Made by a program: the position numbers and the translations under genes
Shown: in pieces, positions 18,598-27,397 of the stretch
How the letters are laid out: each line of letters begins with the position of its first letter
How positions within the stretch are numbered: the first letter of the stretch is position 1
From: Prevotella amnii DSM 23384 = JCM 14753
GTDB taxonomy: Bacteria > Bacteroidota > Bacteroidia > Bacteroidales > Bacteroidaceae
Length of the DNA: 64,000 bases
Direction: 5' to 3'
Assembly (NCBI RefSeq): GCF_000378745.1
Contig: NZ_KB905267.1
Location: forward strand, 62,001-126,000
Notes under the pieces: model-generated
Databases searched by the model: none
The model's input: only the letters and a program-made list of their open reading frames with translations
What the model was told of the DNA's origin: nothing

Positions 18598-20997
18598 TTA
18601 GAACTTCAGAGTTATGTTAGCCATAAAGTTGAATCCTGCCATAGGTACGAATCCTATTTGGGTATAACGATTATCGTTTGTATTATTATGATTTTCGCTT
18701 TTCAATATAGAGGTATAAACCCAGCCTGATGCAGCATAATGCTTATTGAATATGTTGTTAAAATAATTGCTAAGAACAATCTCTTTTAATCCAAAAGATT
18801 TACGATGGAAACGGAACGTATAACTAACGTTTACGTTAGTCTGGCTATAACAAGGTAATGAGCGTGTAATATTCTCTGTGTTATCAAGATATTGACGGCT
18901 CACAAAGTTAGTATGCCAAGTGGCTTTAAAACCTTTATAATGGGCATCTATAAAACCATTTAAGATAGCTGATGGTGAGAAAGCAAGGGTAGAATTATTA
19001 TAATGTATTTTTTCAAAGCTATTTTCATAATCAACACTTGCCATTTCATCAAAATTTTTTATTTTATTTTTACTTAAAGCAGCATTACCTTCTATAGATA
19101 ACCATGATAAAGGTTGTACACCAGCCTCAAGCTCTACACCCATACGATAACTTCGCTTAATATTGGTAGTTAGATTTTCGCCAATGTCGCTTTGTTCACC
19201 TGTTTGTACAAACTGGTTGTGGTACCACATACCGTAGAAGTTAGCTCCAGCATGCCATATATTTGCCTGATATTGGTAGCCAAGTTCTAAATCGAGTAAT
19301 TGTTCTGGCTTAGGAGCAGGATACTTACCATTATCTGTAAAGTTGTTACGCTCAGGCTCACGATGTGCCCATGCTAAAGAGGTATATGCTTTATGCCCCT
19401 TTTTATAATAGCTTAAACCTATTTTTGGGTTAAGGAAATGGTATTGTTTATCAATGTTTATATTCTGGTTAATGTATCCACCTTTTTCTTTATTTTTATA
19501 AAACTTATCATTGACACCATCAGATGTGTAGTTTACGTAGCGGTATTGTACATCAGTAAAAACATTTAAAAAGTTGTTAAAATGGTAGCTTGCCTTAATG
19601 TAAGCACTATTGTCTTGCTTAAATGCCTTTGAGTCGTAATACTTATAGTCTACACCATTTGGGCGAAACTTGGCATCAAGTTCCTCATTACCTATATAAG
19701 TAAGGTAACCAAAGTGGTTACAATGAAATTGTTGAAGGTTAATTCCTCCAAGAATATCCCACTTATCGTCTTTATAATTGTTAGTATATACTAAACTATA
19801 TGTATATTGTTGTAAGCCCTTTCTTCGTACAAAGTCAGATTTCTTTACCTCTTTTCCGTCTGCATCTGTAAAGGTTAATCCAAAATACTTTAGTTTCTTA
19901 TTCTCTTTAAACTCGTTATAATATCCATAACCATATGTATAGTGTATTGCTAAGCGATGGCTCCAGTTGTTATTTGGTTTGTATGAAAAAGAGAGGATAT
20001 TATGGTTTTGATAAAAGTTATCCGTAGTTTTATCCCAATAAGAGCCATCACGCATTTTATAACGATAAGTTTTATAATTGCCATCGGCATCTTTTTCAAA
20101 CTTTCCATCTTTACCCTTTATTAAGTTTTCATACAAGGTGTTATATTTACCTAAGCCATTCTTGTACATATCTTTATATGTGGTAATTCCTGTACGTTCT
20201 TTATAGCTGCCATCTATTAAACTTCCATCACCATTACCTGCTGTTACACCGTTCCAAGCCTGACCAGTTTTTTCAAAATTGCCAATGTTTTTATAGCTTA
20301 TGCGCAGCCTGTCATTAGGAAGCCACGTTAATCCTCCATAATAAGAACCAGACCTTCCAGCTGTGCCGTGAACAAAACCTTTTGTTCCTGTTTCATGATA
20401 TGCTCCGTCGAAGATAAATTTGTTTCCTAACAAGCCTGTAGAAAAATTAGTTCCTACAGAATAAGTGTTATAAGACCCATACGAAGTACTTAACTCTAAA
20501 GAAGGAACTAACAGTGGAGAAGCTGTAGCTAAAGATATAGAACCTCCAAAGGCACCATCGCCATTTGTAGAAGTTCCTATACCACGCTGTATCTGTACAC
20601 TACCTAAAAGGCTGGCATACGAATTCATGTTAGCCCAAAAAACAGCTTGATCTTCTGGTGAATTGAGCGAAATGCCATCTAAAGTGACATTTATCCTACT
20701 TGCTCCTGCGCCTCTCATGCGCATATATACAGAACCAGTACCTAACCCATTTTCACCCCAAGCTATAATGCCAGGAGTACGAGCAAAGAGAAAAGGAAGC
20801 TCTTTACCTTGTTTACTAAAACTTTCTAACTCACTTTTCTTAATATTAGCTACAGCGTAAGGAGCATTCTTTGTTACTCTTACACCGGCAACAACTACTT
20901 CGTCGAGCTGTCTACTCTTTAAAGTATCAATCCTGTTTTGTGCCATGAGCCCGCTAACACAAGTAAGTGTGCTAACTAAAAATACCATTCTTTTCAT
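18598..20997 (-). CDS. TonB-dependent outer-membrane receptor, probably for thiamine
   Basis: The 799-residue protein has a signal peptide (about residues 1-19, ending LMAQ). A plug domain follows (about 30-160, with DEVVVAGVRVTK, RMRGAGASRINVTLDGI and FGGSISLATA), then a long beta-barrel ending in a C-terminal Phe, typical of outer-membrane receptors. It lacks the N-terminal carboxypeptidase-like repeat of SusC proteins, so it is a classical TonB-dependent transporter. A TPP riboswitch in its leader and its operon partners point to thiamine or a derivative as substrate, like the thiamine receptors known in Bacteroides. Energy could come from the ExbB/ExbD system at 26567-28918. Confidence 0.9.
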   Translation of the reverse strand: MKRMVFLVSTLTCVSGLMAQNRIDTLKSRQLDEVVVAGVRVTKNAPYAVANIKKSELESFSKQGKELPFLFARTPGIIAWGENGLGTGSVYMRMRGAGASRINVTLDGISLNSPEDQAVFWANMNSYASLLGSVQIQRGIGTSTNGDGAFGGSISLATASPLLVPSLELSTSYGSYNTYSVGTNFSTGLLGNKFIFDGAYHETGTKGFVHGTAGRSGSYYGGLTWLPNDRLRISYKNIGNFEKTGQAWNGVTAGNGDGSLIDGSYKERTGITTYKDMYKNGLGKYNTLYENLIKGKDGKFEKDADGNYKTYRYKMRDGSYWDKTTDNFYQNHNILSFSYKPNNNWSHRLAIHYTYGYGYYNEFKENKKLKYFGLTFTDADGKEVKKSDFVRRKGLQQYTYSLVYTNNYKDDKWDILGGINLQQFHCNHFGYLTYIGNEELDAKFRPNGVDYKYYDSKAFKQDNSAYIKASYHFNNFLNVFTDVQYRYVNYTSDGVNDKFYKNKEKGGYINQNINIDKQYHFLNPKIGLSYYKKGHKAYTSLAWAHREPERNNFTDNGKYPAPKPEQLLDLELGYQYQANIWHAGANFYGMWYHNQFVQTGEQSDIGENLTTNIKRSYRMGVELEAGVQPLSWLSIEGNAALSKNKIKNFDEMASVDYENSFEKIHYNNSTLAFSPSAILNGFIDAHYKGFKATWHTNFVSRQYLDNTENITRSLPCYSQTNVNVSYTFRFHRKSFGLKEIVLSNYFNNIFNKHYAASGWVYTSILKSENHNNTNDNRYTQIGFVPMAGFNFMANITLKF

Positions 20998-21038
20998 GAA
21001 TGTAATTTATATTATAATTTAACATTAAAGGGGAAAAT

Positions 21039-21114
21039 GTCCCTACGACGGCATTACCCGTATCAGGTTTATGGGTATAATCTCAGCAAGCCTACACAGG
21101 CAAGCACCCCTTAG
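21039..21114 (-). ncRNA. TPP riboswitch (THI element)
   Basis: On the minus strand this leader holds the conserved THI core in order: GGGGTGCTTG, a short variable stem, GCTGAGATTATACCC, AACCTGATACGGGTAATGCC, and CGTAGGGA. These correspond to the P2-J3/2 GCTGAGA and the P4/P5 pyrophosphate-sensor segments of TPP riboswitches. It ends about 40 bases before the receptor ATG. That short distance suggests translational control by ribosome access, as no separate terminator hairpin with a T-tract is seen. Confidence 0.95.
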
Positions 21115-21136
21115 TTTTATATTTTAAAACCAAGTA

Positions 21137-21168
21137 CAAAGTTAATACTCTTTTTCCGAAAAGCCAAA
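21137..21168 (-). promoter_or_regulatory. Promoter of the thiamine operon
   Basis: The minus strand has TTTG (21168-21165), 20 bases, then TAACTTTG (21144-21137), just upstream of the riboswitch. Transcription should start about 20 bases before the THI core. Confidence 0.75.
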
Positions 21169-21240
21169 GAAACGTTAAATAAAATATGTAGAAGATGATT
21201 TATAGACTATATACTTAGTATAATCTTATAAATAATACCA

Positions 21241-21366
21241 GTGTATGTGGCATACACTACTTGTGTAGATGACGTACACCAGTAGTGTAGATGATATACA
21301 CCAATAGTGTAGATGATGTACATTACTAATGTATATGGTACACATTAACAATATGTACCATATACC
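21241..21366. repeat. 22-bp tandem array of GTGTA/TACAC dyads
   Basis: Five full 22-bp units start at 21241, 21263, 21285, 21307 and 21329, with a partial sixth at 21351. Each contains a dyad: GTGTATG-TGG-CATACAC in the first (perfect), GTGTA...TACAC in the next two, and degenerate versions after that. Otherwise the 21145-21480 gap holds only a weak hairpin at 21421-21440. The array lies between the thiamine promoter and the 3' end of the DUF2147 gene. It differs from CRISPR: there are no unique spacers and the unit is too short. Confidence 0.75.
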
Positions 21367-21480
21367 GAAATGAAAAAAATATTTTCTAAAAAACTTATTG
21401 TATAACTAACTTTGATTATTAAAGCCATGAAAAGGCTTTTTTGTAATAAAAACAATATTATATATGTCTTATATTTATTG

Positions 21481-21906
21481 TTATTTTAGGCGTATCCATG
21501 TAGTATTACGTCCTAAAAGGGAAAAACCTATAAATCCCCTTACAACTAAATCGCCATTACCTTTCCTTGTAATCTTGCAGCTATAAGTTTTACCATTTTC
21601 AGGATCATATATCTTACCATTGTTCCATACGTCGTTATTTGCATATTTAAAGCCTGTAAGGATTATTTTACCTGCTAATTTCTTTGTACGTTCAGATTTT
21701 ACAGGATTATTCTTATCTAAAGCATTCTTAGTTATGCTCCAAATGAGCTTGCCGTAATATGTGTTGCCACTCTTTGCTATAGCTATTTTAGCTTTACCGC
21801 CTTCGGTTAGATAAGTACCAATGAGTTTGTCTGCTATTGTGGTCTGACCCATTACATTGCAAGTTATTACAAAGAAAAGGCAGAACATAAAATACATCTT
21901 CTTCAT
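21481..21906 (-). CDS. DUF2147 family secreted protein
   Basis: Starting at the ATG at 21906 (rather than an upstream one that would precede the signal with polar residues), the protein has 141 residues. It has a signal peptide (MKKMYFMFCLFFVITCNVMG) and a compact beta-rich domain of the DUF2147 type: IADKLIGTYLTEGGKAKIAI, KLAGKIILTGFKY, GKIYDPENGKTYSCKI, and a terminal TTWIRLK. DUF2147 proteins are periplasmic or exported, lipocalin-like, and without a fixed function. A -7-like TACTTTTG lies at 21947-21940 on the minus strand. The gene seems monocistronic. Confidence 0.8.
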   Translation of the reverse strand: MKKMYFMFCLFFVITCNVMGQTTIADKLIGTYLTEGGKAKIAIAKSGNTYYGKLIWSITKNALDKNNPVKSERTKKLAGKIILTGFKYANNDVWNNGKIYDPENGKTYSCKITRKGNGDLVVRGFIGFSLLGRNTTWIRLK

Positions 21907-22154
21907 TCTTATTTGTTTTTGTTTGTTTGAAAATACATACAAAAGTAATAATTTTTTCGTAATATCTATGATTTTATATAATAATATTACTTTTTCATAT
22001 TAAAACATATAACTTAAAGAAAATGCTCCTTAAAGGATAAAATATTTAATAGTTTTGTAAAATACTGATTAAAAGTATAAGTAAATGGCATTAAATAGGA
22101 ATAGAATGGAAATATAGAAATTGTACTGTAAATGTATTATTTGTTTTTTTTAAC

Positions 22155-22206
22155 GTTACGTGGTAACATTTGTTATAAGCTGATATTTTGCTAAATTATA
22201 CCTTTG
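22155..22206 (+). promoter_or_regulatory. Promoter region of the DUF438 gene with GTTAC dyad
   Basis: TACCTTTG (22199-22206) is a -7 box 28 bases before the ATG at 22235. Upstream lies GTTAC-GTG-GTAAC (22155-22167), a perfect 5-3-5 dyad placed where an activator of a Bacteroidetes promoter could bind. The regulator is unknown. Confidence 0.45.
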
Positions 22207-22234
22207 TGATACTATTTTTAAACAGTTTAGTAGT

Positions 22235-23752
22235 ATGATAAATAAAATGAAAGACCATCTTCCTTCTATCGAAATAGAAAGAATGAAGAGCTTATTAGAC
22301 ATTGAAGAGAAATACGAACAGGGTAAAATAACTTTAGAAGAGGGGCGTGAAAGGCTCAGAAACGAAGTAGGTAAAATATATCCCTATCATATTGCCTATA
22401 TGGAACAGACTTTAAAAGATGGCAATGAAGATGAATGTGTGCGTGTAGATATGCATAAAGTATTGGAGCTTTTAGAAGGTTTTATGGAGAACAAACGCCC
22501 CGAATTAGCTGAGGATCACCCTTTGGCTCATTATTACAAAGAAAATGATGAGATGAGAAAGTTGCTCTTAAAGGTAGAAGATTTAGTGCAATATCCACTT
22601 ATAAAAAATCAGTGGTTAGAGTTATATGATGATATAAAGCAATATCCTATACACTATAAACGTAAGCAAAATCAGCTATATCCTTTACTTGAGAAGAAGG
22701 GGTTTGATCGTCCTACTACAACTATGTGGACTTTTGATGATATAATAAGTGATGAGATTCGTAGTTCAGAACAATTGTTAGAAGCTACAGATGAAGATGC
22801 CTTTATAGCTAAACAGCATGATTTGATAGCTCATGCACGAGATTTGATGGAGAAAGAAGAAACTATTTTATATCCTACTGCACTTGCTCTTATCACAAAA
22901 GATGAATTTGAAGATATGAAAATAGGAGATCAAGAGATAGGATTTGCTTTTATTAATGTTACTTCGCCAAAACCAGAACCACTTAAAAATACTGCTGCAA
23001 AAGAATCATTTGCTACCGATTTACAGAATCTGCTCTCTAAATATGGTTATGGGGTAGGTGAAAATGAAGAGCTTAATGTTACAACAGGCAAGCTGACTTT
23101 AAAGCAAATAAATCTTATCTACAAACATCTTCCCATAGATATTTCTTTTGTAGATGAAAACGAATTAGTGAAATTTTATTCTGATACTAATCATCGTATA
23201 TTTCCTCGTTCTAAGAATGTTATAGGTAGAGAAGTTACTAATTGCCACCCACGAAAGAGTGTACACATAGTAAAGGAAATAGTAGATAAGTTTCGTAAAG
23301 GTGAGCAAGATTATGCAGAGTTCTGGATAAATAAGCCTGATGTGTTTATATACATACACTATACGGCAGTGAGAGATGAAAAGGGCAAATTTTGTGGAGT
23401 ACTTGAAATGATGCAAGATTGTACTCATATTCGTAGTTTAACAGGTTCGCAAACTTTGCTAACATGGGCAGGAGAAGAAGAAAAAAGCTCTACTTCAGAA
23501 GAAAAGGTAACAACAAAAGATGTAGTAAAAGGTATAGAAATTACTCCAGAAACTAAGCTAAAAGATATTTTTGAAATATATCCTATGGTGAAAAAAGAGC
23601 TTGCCAAGCGTTATCCCTCTTTTAAAATGCTTAATAGCCCGTTAGGGAAAATAATGCTAAAACGTGCTACTATACAGTTGGCTGGTGAGAGGTCTGGGTT
23701 GGGAGTTGATAGAATGATAAAACTAATAAAAGATATTATCACAAGTTTATAG
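22235..23752 (+). CDS. DUF438 / hemerythrin-like / PAS protein
   Basis: The 505-residue cytosolic protein has a DUF438 domain at the N-terminus (about residues 10-110). A hemerythrin-type helical region follows (about 110-240; HPLAHYYKENDEM, HYKRKQNQLYPLLEK, KQHDLIAHARDLMEKEETILYP), with repeated His and Glu suited to a di-iron site. A PAS domain comes next (about 300-405; FVDENELVKFYSDTNHRIF, and GREVTNCHPRKSVH), and a C-terminal DUF1858-like segment (about 430-505). Such proteins are proposed sensors or responders for O2, NO or iron; no partner kinase is nearby. An alternative ATG is at residue 5. It is monocistronic, ending at a bidirectional terminator shared with typA. Confidence 0.85.
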   Translation: MINKMKDHLPSIEIERMKSLLDIEEKYEQGKITLEEGRERLRNEVGKIYPYHIAYMEQTLKDGNEDECVRVDMHKVLELLEGFMENKRPELAEDHPLAHYYKENDEMRKLLLKVEDLVQYPLIKNQWLELYDDIKQYPIHYKRKQNQLYPLLEKKGFDRPTTTMWTFDDIISDEIRSSEQLLEATDEDAFIAKQHDLIAHARDLMEKEETILYPTALALITKDEFEDMKIGDQEIGFAFINVTSPKPEPLKNTAAKESFATDLQNLLSKYGYGVGENEELNVTTGKLTLKQINLIYKHLPIDISFVDENELVKFYSDTNHRIFPRSKNVIGREVTNCHPRKSVHIVKEIVDKFRKGEQDYAEFWINKPDVFIYIHYTAVRDEKGKFCGVLEMMQDCTHIRSLTGSQTLLTWAGEEEKSSTSEEKVTTKDVVKGIEITPETKLKDIFEIYPMVKKELAKRYPSFKMLNSPLGKIMLKRATIQLAGERSGLGVDRMIKLIKDIITSL

Positions 23753-23779
23753 ATATATTTTCTATGTAAAATATAAAGC

Positions 23780-23820
23780 AAAAGGTAGCTCTTCTTACTT
23801 TTAAAGATTAGCTACCTTTT
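23780..23820. terminator. Bidirectional terminator between the DUF438 gene and typA
   Basis: AAAAGGTAGCT (23780-23790) pairs perfectly with AGCTACCTTTT (23810-23820). A/T runs on both sides let it serve the two converging genes. Confidence 0.75.
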
Positions 23821-23848
23821 GTAAAGAAAATATATAAAATATGTGTGT

Positions 23849-25651
23849 CTATTCTTTATTGGCACGTTTACGCTCGTTGTGATCAAGAATAATCTTGCGC
23901 ATACGAATATTCTTAGGAGTAACTTCTACATATTCATCTGCTTTAATATATTCCAGACATTCTTCTAAACTCATTACAGTTTTTGGAATAACACGAGCTT
24001 TTTCATCTGAACCAGAAGCACGGACGTTAGTAAGCTGTTTGGCTTTTGTTACGTTTACTACTAAATCGTTATCGTGTACATGCTCTCCAACTACTTCTCC
24101 GCCATAAACTTCTTCTCCAGAATCGATGAAAAATTTACCACGATCTTGCAGCTTGTCTATAGCATAGGCAAAAGCAGTACCTGCCTCAAGGGCAATCATA
24201 GAGCCATTTGTTCGACGAGTTATCTCACCCTTAAAGGGCTGATACTCTTTATAACGATGAGCCATAATAGCCTCGCCCTGACTTGCTGTAAGAACATTGG
24301 TTCGTAAACCGATAATGCCACGAGATGGTATTTCAAAAGTAATATTAACGCGATCTCCTTCTGCGTCCATACCTAATAAATCTCCTTTGCGGCGTGTTAC
24401 CATATCTATCATCTTACTCGAGAAGTCAGATGGTACATTGATAGTAAGCTCTTCTATAGGTTCACATTTTTGCCCATTTATTTCTTTATAGATAACCTGT
24501 GGCTGACCAACCTGAAGCTCATAGCCTTCCCTGCGCATAGTTTCAATAAGAACAGAAAGATGTAGCACTCCTCGTCCACTAACTATCCATTTATCTGTAC
24601 TATTTTCAAAGCTACGAACACGAAGAGCAAGATTTTTTTCTAACTCTTTCTCTAAGCGCTCATTAATATGGCGTGATGTGCAGAATTTTCCTTCTTTACC
24701 AAAGAAAGGAGAGTCGTTGATAGTAAAAAGCATGCTCATAGTAGGTTCATCAACAGCGATAGGAGGTAAAGCCTCTGGATTGTCAAAATCGGCAATGGTA
24801 TCGCCTATCTCAAAGTTTTCTAACCCTATAACAGCACAAATATCACCACTTGTTACAACATCTGTCTTAACATGCCCCATTCCCTCAAAGGTATGTAGCT
24901 CTTTTATTTTTGTTCGCTCTTTAGAGCCATCACGATGGCATATAGTGATATTTTGCCCGTTCTTTAAGCTGCCACGGTGAATACGACCAACGGCAATACG
25001 ACCAGTATATGAAGAATAATCAAGCGAAGTAATGAGCATCTGTGGTGTTCCTTCTAATAACTTAGGAGCAGGGATAGCCTCTACAATTAAGTCGAGTAAG
25101 TATTCTATATTATCTGTAGGTTGTTTCCAACTTTTAGCCATCCAACCATTTTTAGCAGAACCATATACAACAGGAAAATTAAGTTGTTCTTCTGTTGCAT
25201 TAAGATCGCACATAAGATCGAATACCATTTCGTAAACTTCTTCTGGACGACAGTTAGGTTTGTCCACTTTGTTTATTACTACAACAGGTTTTAACCCTAT
25301 TTCTAAAGCTTTTTGAAGCACAAAACGTGTTTGTGGCATAGGACCCTCAAAAGCATCAACAAGGAGCAAACAGCCGTCTGCCATGTTTAAAACTCGTTCT
25401 ACCTCACCACCAAAGTCGGAGTGACCAGGAGTGTCGAGAATATTTATTTTAGTTCCTTTCCAATTAATACTAACATTCTTTGAAAGAATAGTAATGCCTC
25501 GTTCTCGTTCCAAATCATTAGAGTCGAGTACTTCGTCGCTGTTGTTTTGTCCATCACGGAATAACTTTCCAGCGAGCATCATTTTATCAACCAAAGTGGT
25601 TTTACCATGGTCAACGTGCGCAATAACTGCGATGTTACGAATATCTTGCAT
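23849..25651 (-). CDS. typA: Ribosome-binding GTPase TypA/BipA
   Basis: The 600-residue protein is a translational GTPase. G1 AHVDHGKT lies at residues 11-18, the switch I region contains RERGITI, G3 is [16 protein letters not shown], and G4 is NKVDKP. Domains II, III and V and the TypA-specific C-terminal domain follow. TypA binds 70S ribosomes and helps large-subunit assembly, low-temperature growth and stress responses. The length is typical. It is divergent from rpsO, with about 210 bases between the starts. The -7 box TACTTTTG on the minus strand lies 39 bases upstream. Confidence 0.96.
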   Translation of the reverse strand: MQDIRNIAVIAHVDHGKTTLVDKMMLAGKLFRDGQNNSDEVLDSNDLERERGITILSKNVSINWKGTKINILDTPGHSDFGGEVERVLNMADGCLLLVDAFEGPMPQTRFVLQKALEIGLKPVVVINKVDKPNCRPEEVYEMVFDLMCDLNATEEQLNFPVVYGSAKNGWMAKSWKQPTDNIEYLLDLIVEAIPAPKLLEGTPQMLITSLDYSSYTGRIAVGRIHRGSLKNGQNITICHRDGSKERTKIKELHTFEGMGHVKTDVVTSGDICAVIGLENFEIGDTIADFDNPEALPPIAVDEPTMSMLFTINDSPFFGKEGKFCTSRHINERLEKELEKNLALRVRSFENSTDKWIVSGRGVLHLSVLIETMRREGYELQVGQPQVIYKEINGQKCEPIEELTINVPSDFSSKMIDMVTRRKGDLLGMDAEGDRVNITFEIPSRGIIGLRTNVLTASQGEAIMAHRYKEYQPFKGEITRRTNGSMIALEAGTAFAYAIDKLQDRGKFFIDSGEEVYGGEVVGEHVHDNDLVVNVTKAKQLTNVRASGSDEKARVIPKTVMSLEECLEYIKADEYVEVTPKNIRMRKIILDHNERKRANKE

Positions 25652-25689
25652 GAATTTACCTTAAAAAGATTTTTCTTTAAAATCAGATG

Positions 25690-25697
25690 CAAAAGTA
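25690..25697 (-). promoter_or_regulatory. -7 box of typA
   Basis: The minus strand reads TACTTTTG, matching TAnnTTTG, 39 bases before the typA ATG at 25651. The -33 position lacks a clear TTTG. Confidence 0.4.
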
Positions 25698-25717
25698 CAA
25701 ATAAAAAGTTGGAAACG

Positions 25718-25748
25718 TTTGCTATATGCATAAAAAGTTGTACCTTTG
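25718..25748 (+). promoter_or_regulatory. rpsO promoter
   Basis: TTTG (25718-25721), 19 bases, then TACCTTTG (25741-25748) is a full consensus Bacteroidetes promoter. The leader to the rpsO ATG is about 105 bases. Confidence 0.75.
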
Positions 25749-25774
25749 CATCGCTTTTTCGGAAAATCCGATGC
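25748..25774 (+). promoter_or_regulatory. Hairpin in the rpsO leader, candidate S15 autoregulatory site
   Basis: GCATCG (25748-25753) pairs with CGATGC (25769-25774), with an A/T-rich partly paired interior (TTTTTCGGAAAA). It lies at the very 5' end of the leader. S15 autoregulates through leader structures in several other phyla; a role here is inferred only from position. Confidence 0.35.
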
Positions 25775-25860
25775 ATTTGATATTGTACCCCGCTGTGATT
25801 AATGACGGTAACGCAATAGAAAAATGTAATTGCAACAAACAATTAATCCATTTTAAGACA

Positions 25861-26136
25861 ATGTATTTAAACAAAGAAAAAAAGCAAGAAATCTTTGAAC
25901 AGTATGGTAAAGCACAAAAAGTAACAGATACTGGTTCAGCAGAAAGCCAAATCGCTCTTTTCTCTTATCGTATTAAAAACTTAACAGAGCATGTTAAGAA
26001 AAACCGTAAAGATCACGTTACTACTCGTTCTATAACTCGTTTAGTAGGTAAGCGTCGTGCTCTTTTGAATTATTTGTATAAGATAGACATTGAGCGTTAC
26101 CGTGCTATTGTAAAAGCTTTAGGTCTTCGTAAGTAA
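25861..26136 (+). CDS. rpsO: 30S ribosomal protein S15
   Basis: The 91-residue protein starts at MYLNKEKKQEIFEQYG and has the S15 four-helix pattern: TGSAESQIALFSYRIKNLTE, HVKKNRKDHVTTRSITRLVG, and KRRALLNYLYKID. S15 binds 16S rRNA early and organises the platform of the small subunit. An in-frame ATG 45 codons upstream exists but lies inside the promoter region and gives no S15-like sequence, so it is rejected. It is monocistronic, with a strong promoter and terminator. Confidence 0.97.
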   Translation: MYLNKEKKQEIFEQYGKAQKVTDTGSAESQIALFSYRIKNLTEHVKKNRKDHVTTRSITRLVGKRRALLNYLYKIDIERYRAIVKALGLRK

Positions 26137-26154
26137 GATATTTGCTAAGAGATA

Positions 26155-26192
26155 AAAGAGGTTAGGATATGTTTCTAACCTCTTTTTTTTTT
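26155..26192 (+). terminator. rpsO terminator
   Basis: AAAGAGGTTAG (26155-26165) pairs with CTAACCTCTTT (26175-26185), followed by a run of T. Confidence 0.88.
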
Positions 26193-26352
26193 GTTCTTAT
26201 TTTATATAAAATAGTTATCAGCCTAAGTTTGTTTAGGCTAAAATTATGATATATATATTAATGTGTATAAATCATTTTAGTTATAAGAGGTAAGTGGTTC
26301 TTTTAAAGATTTATTCTACAATTACGTTTTCAAACATATTTAACGTCTATTA

Positions 26353-26384
26353 TTTGGTGTGTGTCCCTTTTCTTAGTATCTTTG
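26353..26384 (+). promoter_or_regulatory. Promoter of the ExbB/ExbD operon
   Basis: TTTG (26353-26356), 20 bases, then TATCTTTG (26377-26384) matches the Bacteroidetes consensus. The leader to the exbB ATG at 26567 is long, about 175 bases. Confidence 0.7.
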
Positions 26385-26566
26385 AACCCAAGAAATGCAA
26401 AGAGTGTGTTTCTTATGGTTATATTTTAGAGTAGGTTTTAAATATTTCCCTGCGGTTACAACTTTGCTATGTGAAAAGGCAAAAACATATAAAAGCTAAT
26501 GATACAAAGGTTGTCTTATGTTGTATTTCAACATATATTTCCGCAAATATTAAAATTGTTTTTAAA

Positions 26567-27397
26567 ATGAAAAGTAATTTTATTCGCTTTTTAATAGTGA
26601 GCCTAATGTTGTTTACCACTTTCACAGTGGTATATGCACAAGAGAAAAGGTCAAATGCTATAAAAACAGCAGCGGTTGGCGAAACGTTATCTGACAAGTC
26701 TTTAGATGCTACGGTAATAGATAAAACAGTTCCAGGTACAAAGGTTTCAGATAAAGAGCAAAGTAATAGCTATCATCAAGAGCTTAAAACAAAGTTTATA
26801 GAAGGTAATGCAGGTTTTATGTCTTTAGTAGCTATAGCTTTAGTTTTAGGTTTAGCTTTTTGCATTGAGCGCATTATATATCTTAGTTTATCAGAGATTG
26901 ACGCTAAGAAATTTATGATAGACATTAGCAAAAAAATAGAGTCTGGCGATATTGATGGGGCTAAGGATTTGAGTAGAAACACAAAGGGTCCAGTAGCTTC
27001 TATTTGCTATCAAGGCTTGCTGCGTATTAATGATTCAATAGAGAATATTGAGCGTAGTGTAACGTCTTATGGTAGTGTGCAAAGTGCTAATTTAGAAAAA
27101 GGCTGTTCGTGGATAACATTATTTATAGCCATGGGTCCTTCTTTAGGCTTTTTAGGTACTGTAATAGGTATGGTAATGGCCTTTGACCAAATTCAGCAGA
27201 TAGGAGATATTAGTCCTACAATAGTTGCTTCAGGTATGAAAGTAGCGTTGATAACTACTATTTTTGGTATTATAGTAGCTTTATTGCTAATGGTTTTCTA
27301 TAATTATATTTTGTCAAAGATAGAGCATCTTACATCACAGATGGAAGAATCTGTAATAACCTTGTTAGATGCAATTATGGAGTATAAAACAAAATGA
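26567..27397 (+). CDS. exbB: MotA/TolQ/ExbB proton channel family protein
   Basis: The 276-residue protein has a cleavable signal or first membrane segment (MKSNFIRFLIVSLMLFTTFT, ending AQ), a polar periplasmic stretch, then the ExbB core. The core has one transmembrane segment near residues 85-105 and two late ones (about 205-270, with GPSLGFLGTVIGMVMAFDQI and GMKVALITTIFGIIVALLL), the signature of the TolQ/ExbB channel. With ExbD it converts proton flow into mechanical energy for TonB. The next gene overlaps its stop by 4 bases. The start at 26567 is chosen because it begins the signal sequence. Confidence 0.9.
   Translation: MKSNFIRFLIVSLMLFTTFTVVYAQEKRSNAIKTAAVGETLSDKSLDATVIDKTVPGTKVSDKEQSNSYHQELKTKFIEGNAGFMSLVAIALVLGLAFCIERIIYLSLSEIDAKKFMIDISKKIESGDIDGAKDLSRNTKGPVASICYQGLLRINDSIENIERSVTSYGSVQSANLEKGCSWITLFIAMGPSLGFLGTVIGMVMAFDQIQQIGDISPTIVASGMKVALITTIFGIIVALLLMVFYNYILSKIEHLTSQMEESVITLLDAIMEYKTK

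Larger units (their letters stand above)
26137..26566. other. Intergenic stretch: rpsO terminator, a hairpin, exbB promoter and long leader
   Basis: After the rpsO terminator, a second hairpin pairs AGCCTAA (26220-26226) with TTAGGCT (26233-26239); it lacks a strong T-tract. The exbB promoter follows, and then a leader of about 175 bases without a recognised riboswitch. An in-frame ATG at 26471 would add 32 non-signal residues to ExbB and is not preferred. Confidence 0.55.

Noticed and set aside
21241..21366. CRISPR array
   Set aside because: Units are only 22 bases, tandem without unique spacers, and no cas genes are nearby.
21408..21440. Tiny plus-strand RNA with TAACTTTG and a following hairpin
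   Set aside because: The -7-like box is only about 6 bases from the hairpin, so a transcript would start within or after it; the hairpin has only six pairs.
25726..25860. Upstream in-frame extension of rpsO starting MHKKLYLCIAF
   Set aside because: It overlaps the consensus promoter and encodes nothing S15-like; the canonical S15 start is at 25861.
26471..26566. Upstream in-frame extension of exbB
   Set aside because: The added residues precede the signal peptide and have no family match; ATG at 26567 begins the signal sequence.
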